This document shows, piece after piece, positions 11,401 through 23,262 of a stretch of 64,000 nucleotides of DNA. A model generated the notes under the pieces. The model saw nothing but the letters and a program-made list of their open reading frames with translations. It was not told the DNA's origin and made no database searches. The DNA lies in the NCBI GenBank assembly GCA_028641055.1, contig CM054060.1:206360445-206424444 (forward strand), given 5' to 3'. Both the position numbers and the translations under genes were made by a program. The first letter of the stretch is position 1. Every line of letters starts with the position of its first letter. The DNA is from Alopecurus myosuroides. Taxonomy: Eukaryota; Streptophyta; Magnoliopsida; Poales; Poaceae.

Positions 11401-12742
11401 ACCTGTTTAGTTGATAGCTGGGTTTCAATTCAATCAACTACATGTTAATGTTTGGGGTAACAATAATAACTTGATGATAAGGCACCGGCAGGAGGCCCGG
11501 GTTAGGGTTTTGGAGCCTGCTAGTGTCGAACTTAATTAGGAAAAGAGTCTTGTCTACTGATCCATGATGAGCGTGCTCACCGCATCCGGGTGGTAGTATG
11601 GGACCCCCCTCGACTTAGACCTGATCTGCAGCTTGTCCGAAGAGCCACACTTAGTTCGGGTGTTCCATTTGCTCCTTGCATAATGGGTTGATCACCCATG
11701 GTTACTGATGATGATGATGATGCATATAGGGCGAGGCCTGTAGTGCCGGGGTGTTGTGTCCTGCGGGAGTTTTGCACACCTGCGCTGAGTATTCGGCTGC
11801 GTGGCTGGGACCTTATAGCTCCGTGACTCCTAGGATGGGTTGTAGGGATGGTTTGGGTCGTGTCAAGCCAACCTGAGTTTTAGTTGGTGGCTTGAGTGTG
11901 TACGGGTACTGGAGCACACCCTGCAGGGATGAATCTTCTCGAGAAGCCGTGTTTTCCGCGGTTATGGATTACTTGGTGAAAGTACTGGCTAACAAGTACT
12001 CAGACAACTTACACCTAATAATAATAACTTGACTAGTAATAGTCTTATTGACACAATAACTTGATCCATCATTAATCCAACAGTGTGAGTTATCCTTGGG
12101 TTGCTTCCTTAGTAGGGGGTGACACTGGATGGGTATTGTTTGGTGAGTAGTGGTAGTTTGTTACGATACGCTATCTTATCCCCTCTTTTAGCCGGAAGTT
12201 GTAGTATCTCTCTGTAGCTGGTTAGTGCAGCCTGCTGTCGCTTATTTGCAAAAGTCCCTTCCTTTCCGTTGATCCCAAAGTATTTGTATCTTGTGATGAC
12301 TGGCTACGCCGGTATCTTGTGAGTATGGTTTATCCACTTGCCAGTACTTAACCGTACTGACCCACGAATCCTTTTTCGTGGCTGCATATTCAACATTGCA
12401 GTAACAGGTTTGAAGTCTGACGACGTTAGCTTGGGAATCCCTCCGGCTTGGCCTGGGCAGGGATTGGACGCTCTCGGTTATCTTCAGGACTCTTAGTCCA
12501 ATTTGGATCTTGTCCGTAGCCGGACGATATGTTGTTTCTTCCGCTGTTATTTGGATCTTTGTATTGTATCAGTTGTATCCTTGACCCGTTTGAGTCATCT
12601 TGTATCTATCTTTTCTGTTGTTGTTGCGGAATATTCGTGAACTGTTGTAATGTTATCAGACGTGGCAACCTGGAATCGGTTATTATGTGGATTTTGGCGG
12701 GAATGCTGAAATCTGCATAGTGCCCGATCCCGGGGCGTCACA
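8447..12742 (+). repeat. 5' LTR of the LARD-like element
   Basis: 4296 bp. It has an AT-rich start, a GC-rich pyrimidine-heavy block (about 8690-10180) with poly(C), poly(A) and GA tracts, an AT-rich middle (10200-10900) and a mixed right half ending GGGGCGTCACA. The GC-rich block holds open frames up to 319 codons on +, and several overlapping frames are open on both strands, which is what skewed base composition alone gives. TTATATATTTATG at about 10191-10203 could be a TATA region, unproven. It differs from the right LTR by what looks like a few dozen substitutions and small tract-length changes. Confidence 0.92.
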
Positions 12743-13217
12743 AATGGTATCAGAGCCTTGGTTCTGATTCCCGAGATTGTTTCGATACGAATGGTTATCG
12801 AAGCAACGGGTCCGCAAAGCCTGTAGGTTAACCTCGCTAACGGTCGTTGTTTCTAGAGTGTCAAAAACTATTTCTGCTAAACTATTTTGGAAAACATCTC
12901 AATAGGATTCTTGTTTTCTCCTTATCCCTATTCTATTTCCCCTCCCATCTTATTTGTTTTGGAGTCTCCCCTCTTGTCTAGCTTTCAAAGTGTTAGGATC
13001 CTACGTGGGTGGACGTTTTCTGAGCCTTTAACCTACTAGGTTCGATCATCGGAAGATTCCTGGTGGAAGAACATCGTCGTCAGCCCGAGCAAGAATCTCT
13101 TGTTAGTGGTGTCGAGGAGATCAACTGGAAGCATGAAGAATCGTTAGTTGAACTTCTTTCCCCTGCCGGGTTAGCAGGTGGATTGCGAGGGCGCAATCCC
13201 TTGTTAGTGGTGTCGAC
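12743..13217 (+). other. 475 bp internal domain of the LARD-like element
   Basis: Starts with AA and the primer-binding site, then 460 bp without a gene. A 60-codon frame (13063-13245) runs into the right LTR and is not recognisable. A 17-base direct repeat, CTTGTTAGTGGTGTCGA, occurs at about 13100-13116 and 13200-13216; the second copy lies directly against the right LTR, exactly where a polypurine tract should be. No purine tract is visible. This suggests that most of the interior, including the original 3' end, was lost by deletion. Confidence 0.75.
12745..12757 (+). promoter_or_regulatory. Primer-binding site of the LARD-like element (initiator Met tRNA)
   Basis: TGGTATCAGAGCC begins two bases after the 5' LTR. 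This is the classic complement of the 3' end of plant initiator-Met tRNA, used to prime minus-strand cDNA. Confidence 0.93.
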
Positions 13218-16200
13218 TGTAACGCCCGGGGAATTTTCCCCCTAATAAAATATGTTGCTTGTTTTTCTTTTCTTTGCATAACATGGCATAATGCATCATT
13301 ATTGATTTAAAACTTGCAATCAAATTAAATTACATCCAGTCCAATTTTATAAAAACTTTCTGGAATTCGTTTGGGTATAAAATCCATTTGTATTGGTGCC
13401 TAACCAGTTCTGAAAAAAAAAGGAAAAAAAAAGAGAGAGAGGCAGCCAGCCGGCCAGGCCCAATTTCTGGCCCAGCAAGGAGCCCAGCCAGCCCCCACCG
13501 AATTCCCTCCCCTTACCCTAATTCCCTCCCTCTCAATCCCCCCCCTGCCGTTTCTGTTATTTGCAAAGGGGTCCTCCCACCGGTGCAAAAGAAAAAAAAA
13601 AGAATGCAGCGAACCGCACGCACGCACGCAGGGGATCGATCGATCCCCTGGTTCCTTCGTCCTCCTCTCGCTCGTATCCCCTACTCTTCCTCCCGAGAAC
13701 ATCCCCGTTCCTTACCTCCTCCCTCCGCCATGGACACTCCATCGAGCGCTGCCCCTCCCCGTCACGCCTCCCTGCTCTCCCTCGCCTCCCTTCCTCGCAA
13801 GGCACCGGCAGGAGGCCATGCCCCGCCGCCAAGCTCCGCCCCTCCTCCAGTCGGCCATGGCCGCCGCCGGCCGTGGTTCTCCTCCCGTCGCCCCTCTCCC
13901 TCTACTCATAGCACACGCAGGCACATGGGAGACGCACGCAGACGACCCCTGCCTTCGCGCATCGCTCCCCAGCTCCTTGCCCCGCTCCCTGCATCGATGC
14001 GCCGTCATGGCATCCTAATCCCACTCGCTCCGGCCGTCCCTCGCCACCACCGGCGCCTACTTCCATGCGCGCTGCCGCCCCGAGTCGCCTCTCCTCTACC
14101 CTACCCTGGTACCGCCGTCTCCCGTTCCCTGCATGCTCGGAACTCCATCTCCGTTCCGGTCCGTCTGCTCACAGCGAGCCGCCCGTCCGTCACCCCAGCG
14201 CTGCCCGGAACGACGACCTCTTGCTCGAGCTCCTCACCAGCACGTATGTGGCCCTGCTCCATGCTGCCTCGATGTCACGACCTCCTTCTCCCCGCGCGAG
14301 GCTGTGCGCCTGGGTTCCGTCCGTCTCGTGGACGCGTCGTCCGCCTCTGTCTCCTTGTCTTGCAAGATCGACTCTCGCCATGTGTTCGACTAAATGCCAA
14401 CACGGGTTTGACACCGTGTCCGGCATGTGCTTTGTGGGATGTCCTCGTCTTGTTCGCACAGAGTGTACCACGCCTGTACTCGTACCCGATCGTTGTGGTC
14501 GAGGCCTTTGTGCTTATGGCTAGGTGACAATGAAGCTATGGAGATCCTCCATGACTCGTAGATTCATCGCCAAGATCTTCTCGAATAGTTCCAAACACCG
14601 GACACCAAGTTTGACCCTGACCAGTACCTCGTCGACAAGATCCTCTCCGACAAGTACCGCTGCACGAACCGTGAACGACTGCTATATCCACCATGTCCGC
14701 TCGGCGTTGGTCGCCTTCGTGCGTGTGCGAGAGACGATGGCGTGAACCCCGAAGATCGGATTTGTCATGTCCTTCACCCACACCGAAGATGACGAAGAGG
14801 TGGCGTATCGGCCATGGCTACCTCAACCTCCGGAAAGGAACAACTACTTCCCCTACATCGACTACAACGTCTACTTCCTCGACTACGTCTACTTCCTCTA
14901 CGTCCCGAAGACACCGGCGCCGAACCCGAAGATCATCTCCACACGTGCGAACCCAAACCCTTATATATTTATGCCCTATTTTCTATAACATATCAACTAT
15001 ATTTAAAATGTCATCGCATCATGTTTGCATTGCATCTTGTGGGTTTCGGGGTAATAGTAATATCATCTAATAATTACATATGTAATGAGTTGGAATAATT
15101 AAATATTATCCCGGTTCCATTTAAAAATTGCATAGCTCATCTTTATATTATCTTGCCATGTTAAAAACAACATTTAATCTTGATGGGTAAATAAATAACG
15201 TGAACCTCCTAAATGAAATGTTGGGCTTCCGGCTCAATTTAAATTGATTTAATTGCATAAATCATAACTAATTCATTTAAACTCCAAATTTGAAAAGTAA
15301 AATATGTTTTTCAATCAAAATTCTCTAAACTTTGCAAATATCAACTTTGTTTTCTGTTTTTGAATAATTTAAATTGCTGAAAACAACTATTTCTCAATTA
15401 ATGCATTAAAATTGCCAAATTCATAACTTGCTCATTTTAATTCCAAATCCAACAAATAAAATATGTTTTCATACCAGAAAAATGCACTTAATCTGTTCAT
15501 GCCATCCATGTTCATGTTTGCACCTTGCATGTTGCATTTGTAGTAGTGTTATGTATGTCCACCTAATAGATAAATATGGAATGTGTTGGGGTATTTAATT
15601 CAATTGTTGCCCTATTCCATTTAATATTGAATAGATCACCTCTACCTTGTTTAAACCTGTTAATCAACATTTAATATTGATGGTTAGATAAACAACTTGA
15701 ACCAATTTCTATTTCTCCGGACTCCGGCTCCGATTAAATTGCTTAAGTTGTTTCCCCTGTTGCATCTTGCCATGCCATGCATATAAAATAGGATCATGCT
15801 GGATCTTTTGCCGTAGTAGTAATTGTTGCATCCGGTGTTTCTTTTAGTCCGTTGCTTCTTCGCGGATAGGACGTTGAGATGATGTGAGCAACGACAAGTT
15901 CTGCTACCTTGCTGGATCTCAGGCAAGTATACTCACTTGCTGCCAAATGGCTGCCTTTCATCACTTGTTACCGATTCTTTCCGTTGTTCTTACTCTAGCC
16001 TGTTGATTCGATGCTTGTGTCTCGATCCTATCATATGTTTACCTTGCAGCCATGATATAGCCTTTCCTTCCACTTCCTATCAACTGTTGTTTGTTTACCC
16101 TGTTGGCCCTCGTGTCGTAGGTGCATGCTTAGCTTGTTTGTGCTCGAGTCTTGTTATCCTTTGTCGTATCACCTGTTTAGTTGATAGCTGGGTTTCAATT

Positions 16201-17513
16201 CAATCAACTACATGTTAATGTTTGGGGTAACAATAATAACTTGATGATAAGGCACCGGCAGGAGGCCCGGGTTAGGGTTTTGGAGCCTGCTAGTGTCGAA
16301 CTTAATTAGGAAAAGAGTCTTGTCTACTGATCCATGATGAGCGTGCTCACCGCATCCGGGTGGTAGTATGGGACCCCCCTCGACTTAGACCTGATCTGCA
16401 GCTTGTTCGAAGAGCCACACTTAGTTCGGGTGTTCCATTTGCTCCTTGCATAATGGGTTGATCACCCATGGTTACTGATGATGATGATGATGCATATAGG
16501 GCGAGGCCTGTAGTGCCGGGGTGTTGTGTCCTGCGGGAGTTTTGCACACCTGCGCTGAGTATTCGGCTGCGTGGCTGGGACCTTATAGCTCCGTGGCTCC
16601 TAGGATGGGTTGTAGGGATGGTTTGGGTCGTGTCAAGCCAACCTGAGTTTTAGTTGGTGGCTTGAGTGTGTACGGGTACTGGAGCACACCCTGCAGGGAT
16701 GAATCTTCTCGAGAAGCCGTGTTTTCCGCGGTTATGGATTACTTGGTGAAAGTACTGGCTAACAAGTACTCAGACAACTTACACCTAATAATAATAACTT
16801 GACTAGTAATAGTCTTATTGACACAATAACTTGATCCATCATTAATCCAACAGTGTGAGTTATCCCTGGGTTGCTTCCTTAGTAGGGGGGTGACACTGGA
16901 TGGGTATTGTTTGGTGAGTAGTGGTAGTTTGTTACGATTCGCTATCTTATCCCCTCTTTTAGCCGGAAGTTGTAGTATCTCTCTGTAGCTGGTTAGTGCA
17001 GCCCACTGTCGCTTATTTGCAAAAGTCCCTTCCTTTCCGTTGATCCCAAAGTATTTGTATCTTGTGATGACTGGCTACGCCGGTATCTTGTGAGTATGGT
17101 TTATCCACTTGCCAGTACTTAACCGTACTGACCCACGAATCCTTTTTCGTGGCTGCATATTCAACATTGCAGTAACAGGTTTGAAGTCTGACGACGTTAG
17201 CTTCGGAATCCCTCCGGCTTGGCCTGGGCAGGGATTGGACGCTCTCGGTTATCTTCAGGACTCTTAGTCCAATTTGGATCTTGTCCGTAGCCGGACGATA
17301 TGTTGTTTCTTCCGCTGTTATTTGGATCTTTGTATTGTATCAGTTGTATCCTTGACCCGTTTGAGTCATCTTGTATCTATCTTTTCTGTTGTTGTTGCGG
17401 AATATTCGTGAACTGTTGTAATGTTATCAGACGTGGCAAACTGGAATCGGTTATTATGTGGATTTTGGCGGGAATGCTGAAATCTGCATAGTGCCCGATC
17501 CCGGGGCATCACA
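13218..17513 (+). repeat. 3' LTR of the LARD-like element
   Basis: 4296 bp, the same length as the left LTR although indels are present in both, such as fewer Cs and As in the homopolymer tracts. A 379-codon frame (13388-14527) is the counterpart of the shorter 8799-9758 frame in the left copy; the length difference comes from tract-length indels, which argues against a conserved protein. Its last bases, GGGGCATCACA, are followed by CTCTT, the target duplication. Confidence 0.92.
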
Positions 17514-17518
17514 CTCTT
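17514..17518. other. Target-site duplication CTCTT, right copy
   Basis: CTCTT directly after the right LTR matches 8442-8446. On the chromovirus strand it reads AAGAG, codons just after the GHFK of the zinc knuckle. Confidence 0.93.
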
Positions 17519-18736
17519 AAAGTGGCCTTTTCCTCCACATGTGTGACATGACATATCTCTATTTCGGGCTATAGAAGAAGTGGATCCACTAGCACTTGCT
17601 GATGGTTGCCCTTGCCTCCTAGAAGTGGAGGGTGTGCTCTTGGGTTTGGGAGTAGAAATCCCACGGCTAGCTGCTCGTTGTGGTGATGGTGATGAAAAAC
17701 CAGAATTTCGAGGGGTGAACACCCTCCTAGCACTCATCCTTGCCTCCTCGGCTAGCTGTGATTCTGCCTCTCTTGCATGATGTAGCAATTCATTCACATC
17801 ATTATATTGGAGGTGCCTCACAATGCTTCTGATTTTAAATTGCAAACCTGAGAGAAAATGTTGCATAGTATGTTCTGGTTCCTCTCTCATTTTGGCCCTT
17901 TGAATAATCAACTCCATCTCTCTATAATAAGCATCAACAGACAATGTACCTTGCTTCAATTGCTGCAATTTATCATATTGTGTTCTCACATAATTCTTTG
18001 GCACAAATCTGTTCCTCATGAGTTGCTTCATAGTAGCCCAAGTAACAATTTCTGGATCACCATTTTCTGCCCTCAATTGTGTAATATTATCCCACCACAA
18101 AATAGCATAACCATCAAAACTAGAATAAGCCAATTTAATTTTCCTATCTTCATTGTAATCATGCAATCTCCATAGCTTCTCAATTTTCAGCTCCCACATC
18201 AAATACTCTTCTACATCATCATTATCAAAGGTGAAATGAGGAATAGAAAATTTAGGCTTGCCCAAACCATCATCTTCTCTATTATTATCATGAACTTGTA
18301 CCCTCCTAGCAGGAAATCCTCCACGACCATTATGAGCGTGGGCTCGGCCTGGCTCCCAGTCGTCATCATCATGCACTTTACTAGCCCTTTGTTGTAGTTG
18401 AGTAGATAATTGAGCAATTTGTCTAGTCAAATTTGTGAAAGATTCTTGCATAACATCAACAAATTCTTGAGAAGCAGCTTTCTCAATTTTGATATCCATC
18501 TATTGCAAATCCCTCCTCAAGCTCTCATTATAAGCATCAAGCTTCTTGTCAATTCGGGTTGCTACCACATCATCATAATCACCAAGTTTCTTATCAATTC
18601 TAGATGTGACCATGTCTCGGAATTTGGAGAAATCTCCCCATGTGAGCAAATCATCAACAGTCTTCTTAGTAGAAGCATCAGCCGTTTTCCCAGCAGTTTG
18701 ATCCACCTACACATCATCACCAGCAGAAAACTCCAT
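17514..18736 (-). pseudogene. gag: Chromovirus A gag, two in-frame stops, cut in the zinc knuckle
   Basis: Reading on -, the ATG at 18736-18734 starts MEFSAGDDV, followed at once by a TAG (18707-18709). The same frame continues to a second TAG (18500-18502) and then stays open to the insertion at 17513. Recognised parts: a charged N-terminus, the gag core FSIPHFTFDNDDVEEYLMW, KIKLAYSSFDGYAILWWDNI, RFVPKNYVRTQYDKLQQLKQ and YYREMELIIQRAKM, a Ser/Arg-rich linker, and the start of a CCHC zinc knuckle (CHTCGGKGHFK). Gag forms the particle and binds the RNA. The last Cys of the knuckle, on the far side of the insertion, reads as Tyr (EYPN). Both stops are TAG; one replaces CAG or CAA by a single change. 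Confidence 0.9.
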
Positions 18737-20149
18737 GGATTAATGTGTTAGTGAAAACAAAATAATATGGGATGTGGTGCTCTCTCACAACTCACTCAAA
18801 AACAGCAAAGAAGTAGGTTAACTTACTGTTCCAAAGTGAATAGCAATAACTTACCACAAGTAAACATCACTACTATGACTTGGTGTGAAAAAGAGAATAC
18901 CCAGGGATTTTAGCTATCACAAGGCAATGCAGGATATATAGTGGGGCTTGGTATGGATACCTAACAACACCAATAACAAGTCCTATTTGGTGTTTGTGAT
19001 GATAGAAAAATAACACCTAGGAAACACACACCAAAGTGGAGACAAATGTGGCAATGCAATTAGATGGATGGAATTATTGCAATGCTCTAGAAAGACACTA
19101 GCCAATCTCAGTGATAAAAACAGGCACAAGATTTCTCAATGGTGTGTTAATATAGCAATGATGAAAACAGCTCTACAGGAATAACAATATATCTCAAGGC
19201 CTTTTTGCTTTTTCTCAATTCTGTTTTTCTCTTTTTCTATTTTCTGTTTTTCTCTTTTTTTTATACTTTTACTGGCTGAATAATAACTAAAGGAGCAACA
19301 ATAGTGAAAGAAAACAAAGCTATGATCAATGTGACACAAATGTATGATATAGAGCAGCCTAAAAATGAGCAATAAAATAGCTAGTCTTTGTGGGAAAGGT
19401 ACCTATGTATTGCTGTAGAAAGGCTCTGGCTATGGCTCAGAATGATCGGACTTGAAAACCTAAAGAAAACGAAAGAAAAACTAAACCCAAAAACAAACTA
19501 CAGCTAGCAGGAACTCACGGCAGAGAACGGACCGTTTTCCTGCTGTGGCGGCAGAGAAACGCGTCGTTTTTGTGCCCGCGGCAGCACACACACACGGCAA
19601 TGCGTAAGGCGCATGGCAGGAACCACGCGCACGAAAGCGTTTTTGCTGTTTCTGTGCCGTGGTAGGGGGTGCGCGTATGAGAGTTGCGGCGCATGGCAGG
19701 GATCACACGCACGGCAGCGTATTGCGTGATTTCATGCCGCAGTAGGGAACTCGTGCGTGAGGGAATTGCATGCTCACGACATCAATTCTGCTCGGTTTTG
19801 TACCGCGGCAGCACTTGGGTTCCGAGTAGGACTAGGTCCTAGTTGTGATCAGATTCAAGAACACACAGATGCGATTCAAGATCAAAGAAACCGAGGCAAA
19901 GGCAATCCGAGAGGGAGTAGAACAAGGAATCCGGCGGCAACAACTCGCAAGAAATTGTATCGTAGGGAAGAAACCTCCTCCAACTCGAAATCAACACAGA
20001 ACAAAGAGGAACCCGAGGACTCTTTTTGGTATTTTTCGGTGGACACTTGGTGAACTCAATAAACAACGAAGAACCCTAACCCTAGACCAAACTAGAAAGA
20101 CACAAACGGAGAAAAGAAACACAAAATCAACACAAAAACAACAACTAGG
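18737..20149 (-). other. Presumed 5' leader and partial LTR of chromovirus A
   Basis: Lies upstream of gag on the - strand and has no credible gene. The AT-rich part nearest gag (18737-19500) should be the untranslated leader. On - strand around 19440-19410, AGCCATAGCCAGAGCCTTT could be a degraded initiator-Met primer site, but the match is poor, so the LTR boundary is not fixed. 19500-19800 is GC-rich with an imperfect tandem repeat. 19800-20149 is pyrimidine-rich on - and may be LTR. The right end is where similarity to the Athila 3' LTR begins. Confidence 0.45.
19531..19770. repeat. GC-rich imperfect tandem repeat, period about 80 bp
   Basis: GGCGCATGGCAGG recurs at 19608-19620 and 19688-19700 with related flanks (ACCACGCGCACG and ATCACACGCACG), a spacing of 80 bp. 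A more diverged unit around 19531-19600 shares GCGGCAGAG/GCGGCAGCAC. No protein is suggested. Confidence 0.6.
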
Positions 20150-21486
20150 GGGATATTTCAGAACATCAGAAGAAGAAGGGGGACATCCGGGGGTTCCTAA
20201 AACTCCTGAGGAGGAACACAACTAGAAGGAGAGCCAGAGGGGGGCCACCAGGGGCCCACACCTAGGGGTGGCGCGCCCCCTGGCCGCACCACCTAGGGGT
20301 GTGGCCACCCTGGCCCACCTCCGGGGGTCATCTTTGGCCCCCCTGACCCCAAGGGAACCCTAAGCCTCATTCCATCCTCGAAGAATTATTCCCCCGCCGC
20401 TACGGGGCGGAAAACACCCGAGAGAGAAAAGCTCTAGCAGGGACAAATCTGCCGGGGAAATTCCTCTCCGGAGAGGGGAAATCACCTCCATCGTCACCGT
20501 CATCACTCCAGGCATCATCAAGATCGTCATCATTGTCGTCATCACCACTAGCACCATCACCCTCATCATCCACCTTCATCCCGCTGCAACAATTAGGGGC
20601 CTCTATCGTTGTTTTGCATTAGATCTCTCTCCGATGTGGATTATTTGTTAGTAGTTGATGCTTGTGAGATTTATCAGTGTTTGCACTTTATGACCAGATT
20701 GTTATCATCCATTATATCACCTCTGATTATGATCCATACGATGTGTTGTCAGTAGTTCGTGTTGTTCTTGAGGACATGGGAGAAGTCAAGTTGTTAATAG
20801 TGAAGTAATGTTGAATAATATTTAATGTTTGATATTTAAGTTGTGGTGTTATTCTTCTAGTGGTGTCATGTGAACGTCGACTACATGATACTTCACCATT
20901 TATTGGCCTAGGGGAATGCATCGCGTATTTGGCTACTAATTGTGGTGTTGCCGGAGTGACAGAAACCTAAACCCCCGTTAGGAAACCATTACACGAGGGA
21001 GCATAGGATCCCGGAGTTTAAAGCTGTGGTTTGATTTATTTCTTAATTACTTTCTTGTAGTTGCGGATTCTTGCAAGGGGTATAAGAACAAGTATGTATT
21101 AGTCTTGGATGGGACGGTGCATTAGCATAGGTTCACCCACACAACACTTATCAAAACACCGAACATTATTCAGCTACATGGAACAAAAGCACTTGACAGA
21201 AACCTCCCGTGTGTCCTCGAGAACGTTTGTTAATCATAAGTAAACTCACCGGCTTGTCCTTTGCTGAAGAAAGGATTGGGCCACTTGCTGCAATTATTAT
21301 TACTGCATTTTATTTACTCGCTCTTTATTTATCTGCAATATCAAAAACCCCTACAAATCTGTTTTCCAGTATTTACACTTATTCCTTCATCGAAACTGCT
21401 TGTCAACACCTTCTGCTCCTCGTTGGGTTCGACACTCTTATTTATTTAAAGTAATACGATACACCCCCTATACTTGTGGGTCATCA
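20150..21486 (+). repeat. 5' LTR of the Athila-type element, truncated at its start
   Basis: Matches the 3' LTR from ATATTTCAGAA onward (20152 here, about 28893 there) to the shared end TTGTGGGTCATCA. The first about 172 bp, with the TGATACGTCC start, are absent. It includes a CG-rich block (20230-20345) and a segment starting ACACCCCCTATA before the end. Several small indels separate the two LTRs, so the element is not recent. Confidence 0.87.
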
Positions 21487-21497
21487 AGACTATTTTC

Positions 21498-21515
21498 TAG
21501 CGCCATTGCCGGGGA
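21498..21515 (+). promoter_or_regulatory. Primer-binding site of the Athila-type element
   Basis: TAGCGCCATTGCCGGGGA lies eleven bases after the LTR end. The family form is TGGCGCC-TTGCCGGGGA, usually ascribed to tRNA-Asp; here the second base is changed. Confidence 0.8.
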
Positions 21516-21603
21516 GTGAAGCGTTATTGGGAAGTGGAATTGATGAAGGAAGCTTCTGCTTTAAGTGCTGTTTTTATTTCTGTTTACTGCTTTATTACAC
21601 TAT

Positions 21604-23262
21604 GTTTGGAACTCCTTTTGAGTCCTTATTTGCGGGCACTGCTGCCACTACTAGGGTAGTAAGTGACCCACTGCATGATGATTTGGATCCTTATAAATAC
21701 CTATAAAGATTGTTAAACATGTTATGGATAACTGCTATTCAGGTGATGGAAATGTCCATCCTGGTGATCATTTGCTCTTTTTACATGAATTATGAGAGTT
21801 GTTCAAGTGTGCAGGTATTAAAATTAGCCAAGTGAAGAGGAAATTATTCTCTATATCATTGACAGGCCGAGCCTCTGAATGGTTCAAGCTGCTGAAAAAT
21901 AGCCAGACTATTGAATGGGAGGAAATTGTACCTCTCTTTTATTCTAAAATTTATCCTCCAAGTGAAATCCATAGAGATCGGAATTATATATATAATTTTT
22001 GGCCCCATGACGGAGAGAGTATTGCCCAAGCATGGGGGAGATTAAAGTTACTAATGCTCAAATGCCCCATTCATGAGCTCCCCAGTAATATTGTTATTAA
22101 TAATTTCTATGCGAGGCTTCCTCTTCACGATAAGGATTTATTGGATGCTTCTTGTTCTGGATCATTTACACGTATGAAGGATGAAGCTAAATGAGATCTT
22201 CTTGACCGTATTCAAGAAAACACTGAAGCATGGGAGAATGACAAAGGTAGAAAGTCATGTATAAATTATGACTATGAATGCATTAAAACCTTTATGTCAT
22301 CTGAGGATTTTCATAATGTTAGTGTTGCTTATGGTCTTGATTCTCAAGTTGTTGCAAACTTATATAAGGCTTTTGCTTCGTATTTTGATATTCCTAAAAA
22401 GGAATGGGACGAGTACCATGCACCTTATTGTGTTCCTGCTAGAGATATAGAAGTTCATACTGTTGATTCTATTGGGCCTGGACCTTATATTGAGAAAATG
22501 ACTTTCCCTGCTAAGGTAAAAGAACACTCTATGTTATCTAGTGTGGTTAATAAAAGTACAAGGAAACCTGTAGAACCTGAGGAACAAATAGCTGTAGACC
22601 CTACAGTAGAAATAGTAAAGGACCTTGTTTCTGAAAATGTAGAAGAGGGACACATTATATTTTGTGAAGATGCTTCTAATATTGTCTCTCACCCTAGTAA
22701 ATCTAGGAAACCTAGTGTTCCTGTGCTATCTATTAGGATAGGTGATTATTGTTATTATGGTTTATGTGATATTGGTGCTAGTTCTAGTGTTATTCCTTAT
22801 GAGCTTTATAAAGAAATCATGCATGAAATTGGTTCTTGCAAACTTGAAGACATTGATGTGATTATTCAACTTGCTAATAGGTAAACTATTTCTCCAATTG
22901 GTATTGTTAGAGATGTGGAGGTCTTGTGTGGTAAAACTAAGTATCCTGCTGATTTTCTAGTACTAGGCACTGCTGCTAGTGATACTTGTCCTATTATATT
23001 TGGTATACCTTTATTAAATACTTGTGGTGCTGTTATTGATTGTAAAATGGAGAAAATTCTTACAAAGTTTGATGGAGAGTCTTATGAATTTAATTTCTCC
23101 AAATTGGCTAAAGCACCTTATGAAGCTGAACTGCCTAATGAAAATTGTAAAGTTGAACAGTTGGCTGCTATTGCTCTTGCTCCTAACAATCCTTTACAGA
23201 AATACATGGAGGACCGTGAAAGTGATGTCTTTATGGAAGAAATGAATGAAATTGATAGATGA
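21604..23262 (+). pseudogene. gag: Athila-type gag and protease, broken
   Basis: A start near 21604 (MFGTPFESLFAG) leads into gag, whose main frame holds KLFSISLTGRASEWF and LYSKIYPPSEIHRDRNYIY-like sequence (21799-22194). A TGA at 22192-22194 is followed in the same frame by more gag (22195-22884) and by the protease active site, DIGASSSVIPYELY (about 22768-22809), where D-I-G replaces the usual D-[ST]-G. A TAA at 22882-22884 is again followed in frame by FGIPLLNTCGAVIDC, the protease end (to 23262). Gag packages the RNA and the protease matures it. At least three stops; not functional. Confidence 0.88.

Larger units (their letters stand above)
8447..17513 (+). mobile_element. LARD-like non-autonomous element with 4.3 kb LTRs and a 475 bp interior
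   Basis: Two near-identical 4296 bp LTRs (8447-12742 and 13218-17513), both beginning TGTAACGCCCGGGG and ending GGGGC(G/A)TCACA, enclose only 475 bp. A primer-binding site fixes the + orientation and the CTCTT duplication fixes the ends. There is no gag, protease, reverse transcriptase or integrase. The long LTR, its TGTAACGCCC start and the initiator-Met primer site resemble the Tekay chromovirus group and large retrotransposon derivatives such as Sukkula of Triticeae; the family name is a guess. It lies inside the zinc-knuckle codons of the gag of chromovirus A. Enzymes must have come from another element. Confidence 0.92.
6685..20149 (-). mobile_element. Chromovirus A (Ty3/gypsy), - strand, interrupted and incomplete
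   Basis: Two - strand segments belong together: 17514-20149 (presumed 5' leader or LTR, then gag up to the zinc knuckle) and 6685-8446 (rest of the knuckle, protease, first half of reverse transcriptase). Removing the 9.07 kb insertion between them and one copy of its CTCTT duplication restores a continuous zinc-knuckle reading frame. The left end is broken by the Tat-1 insertion, so RNase H, integrase and the 3' LTR lie off the window. The reverse transcriptase ([48 protein letters not shown]) and protease resemble the CRM/Reina branch of plant chromoviruses. Stops and frameshifts make it dead. Confidence 0.82.
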
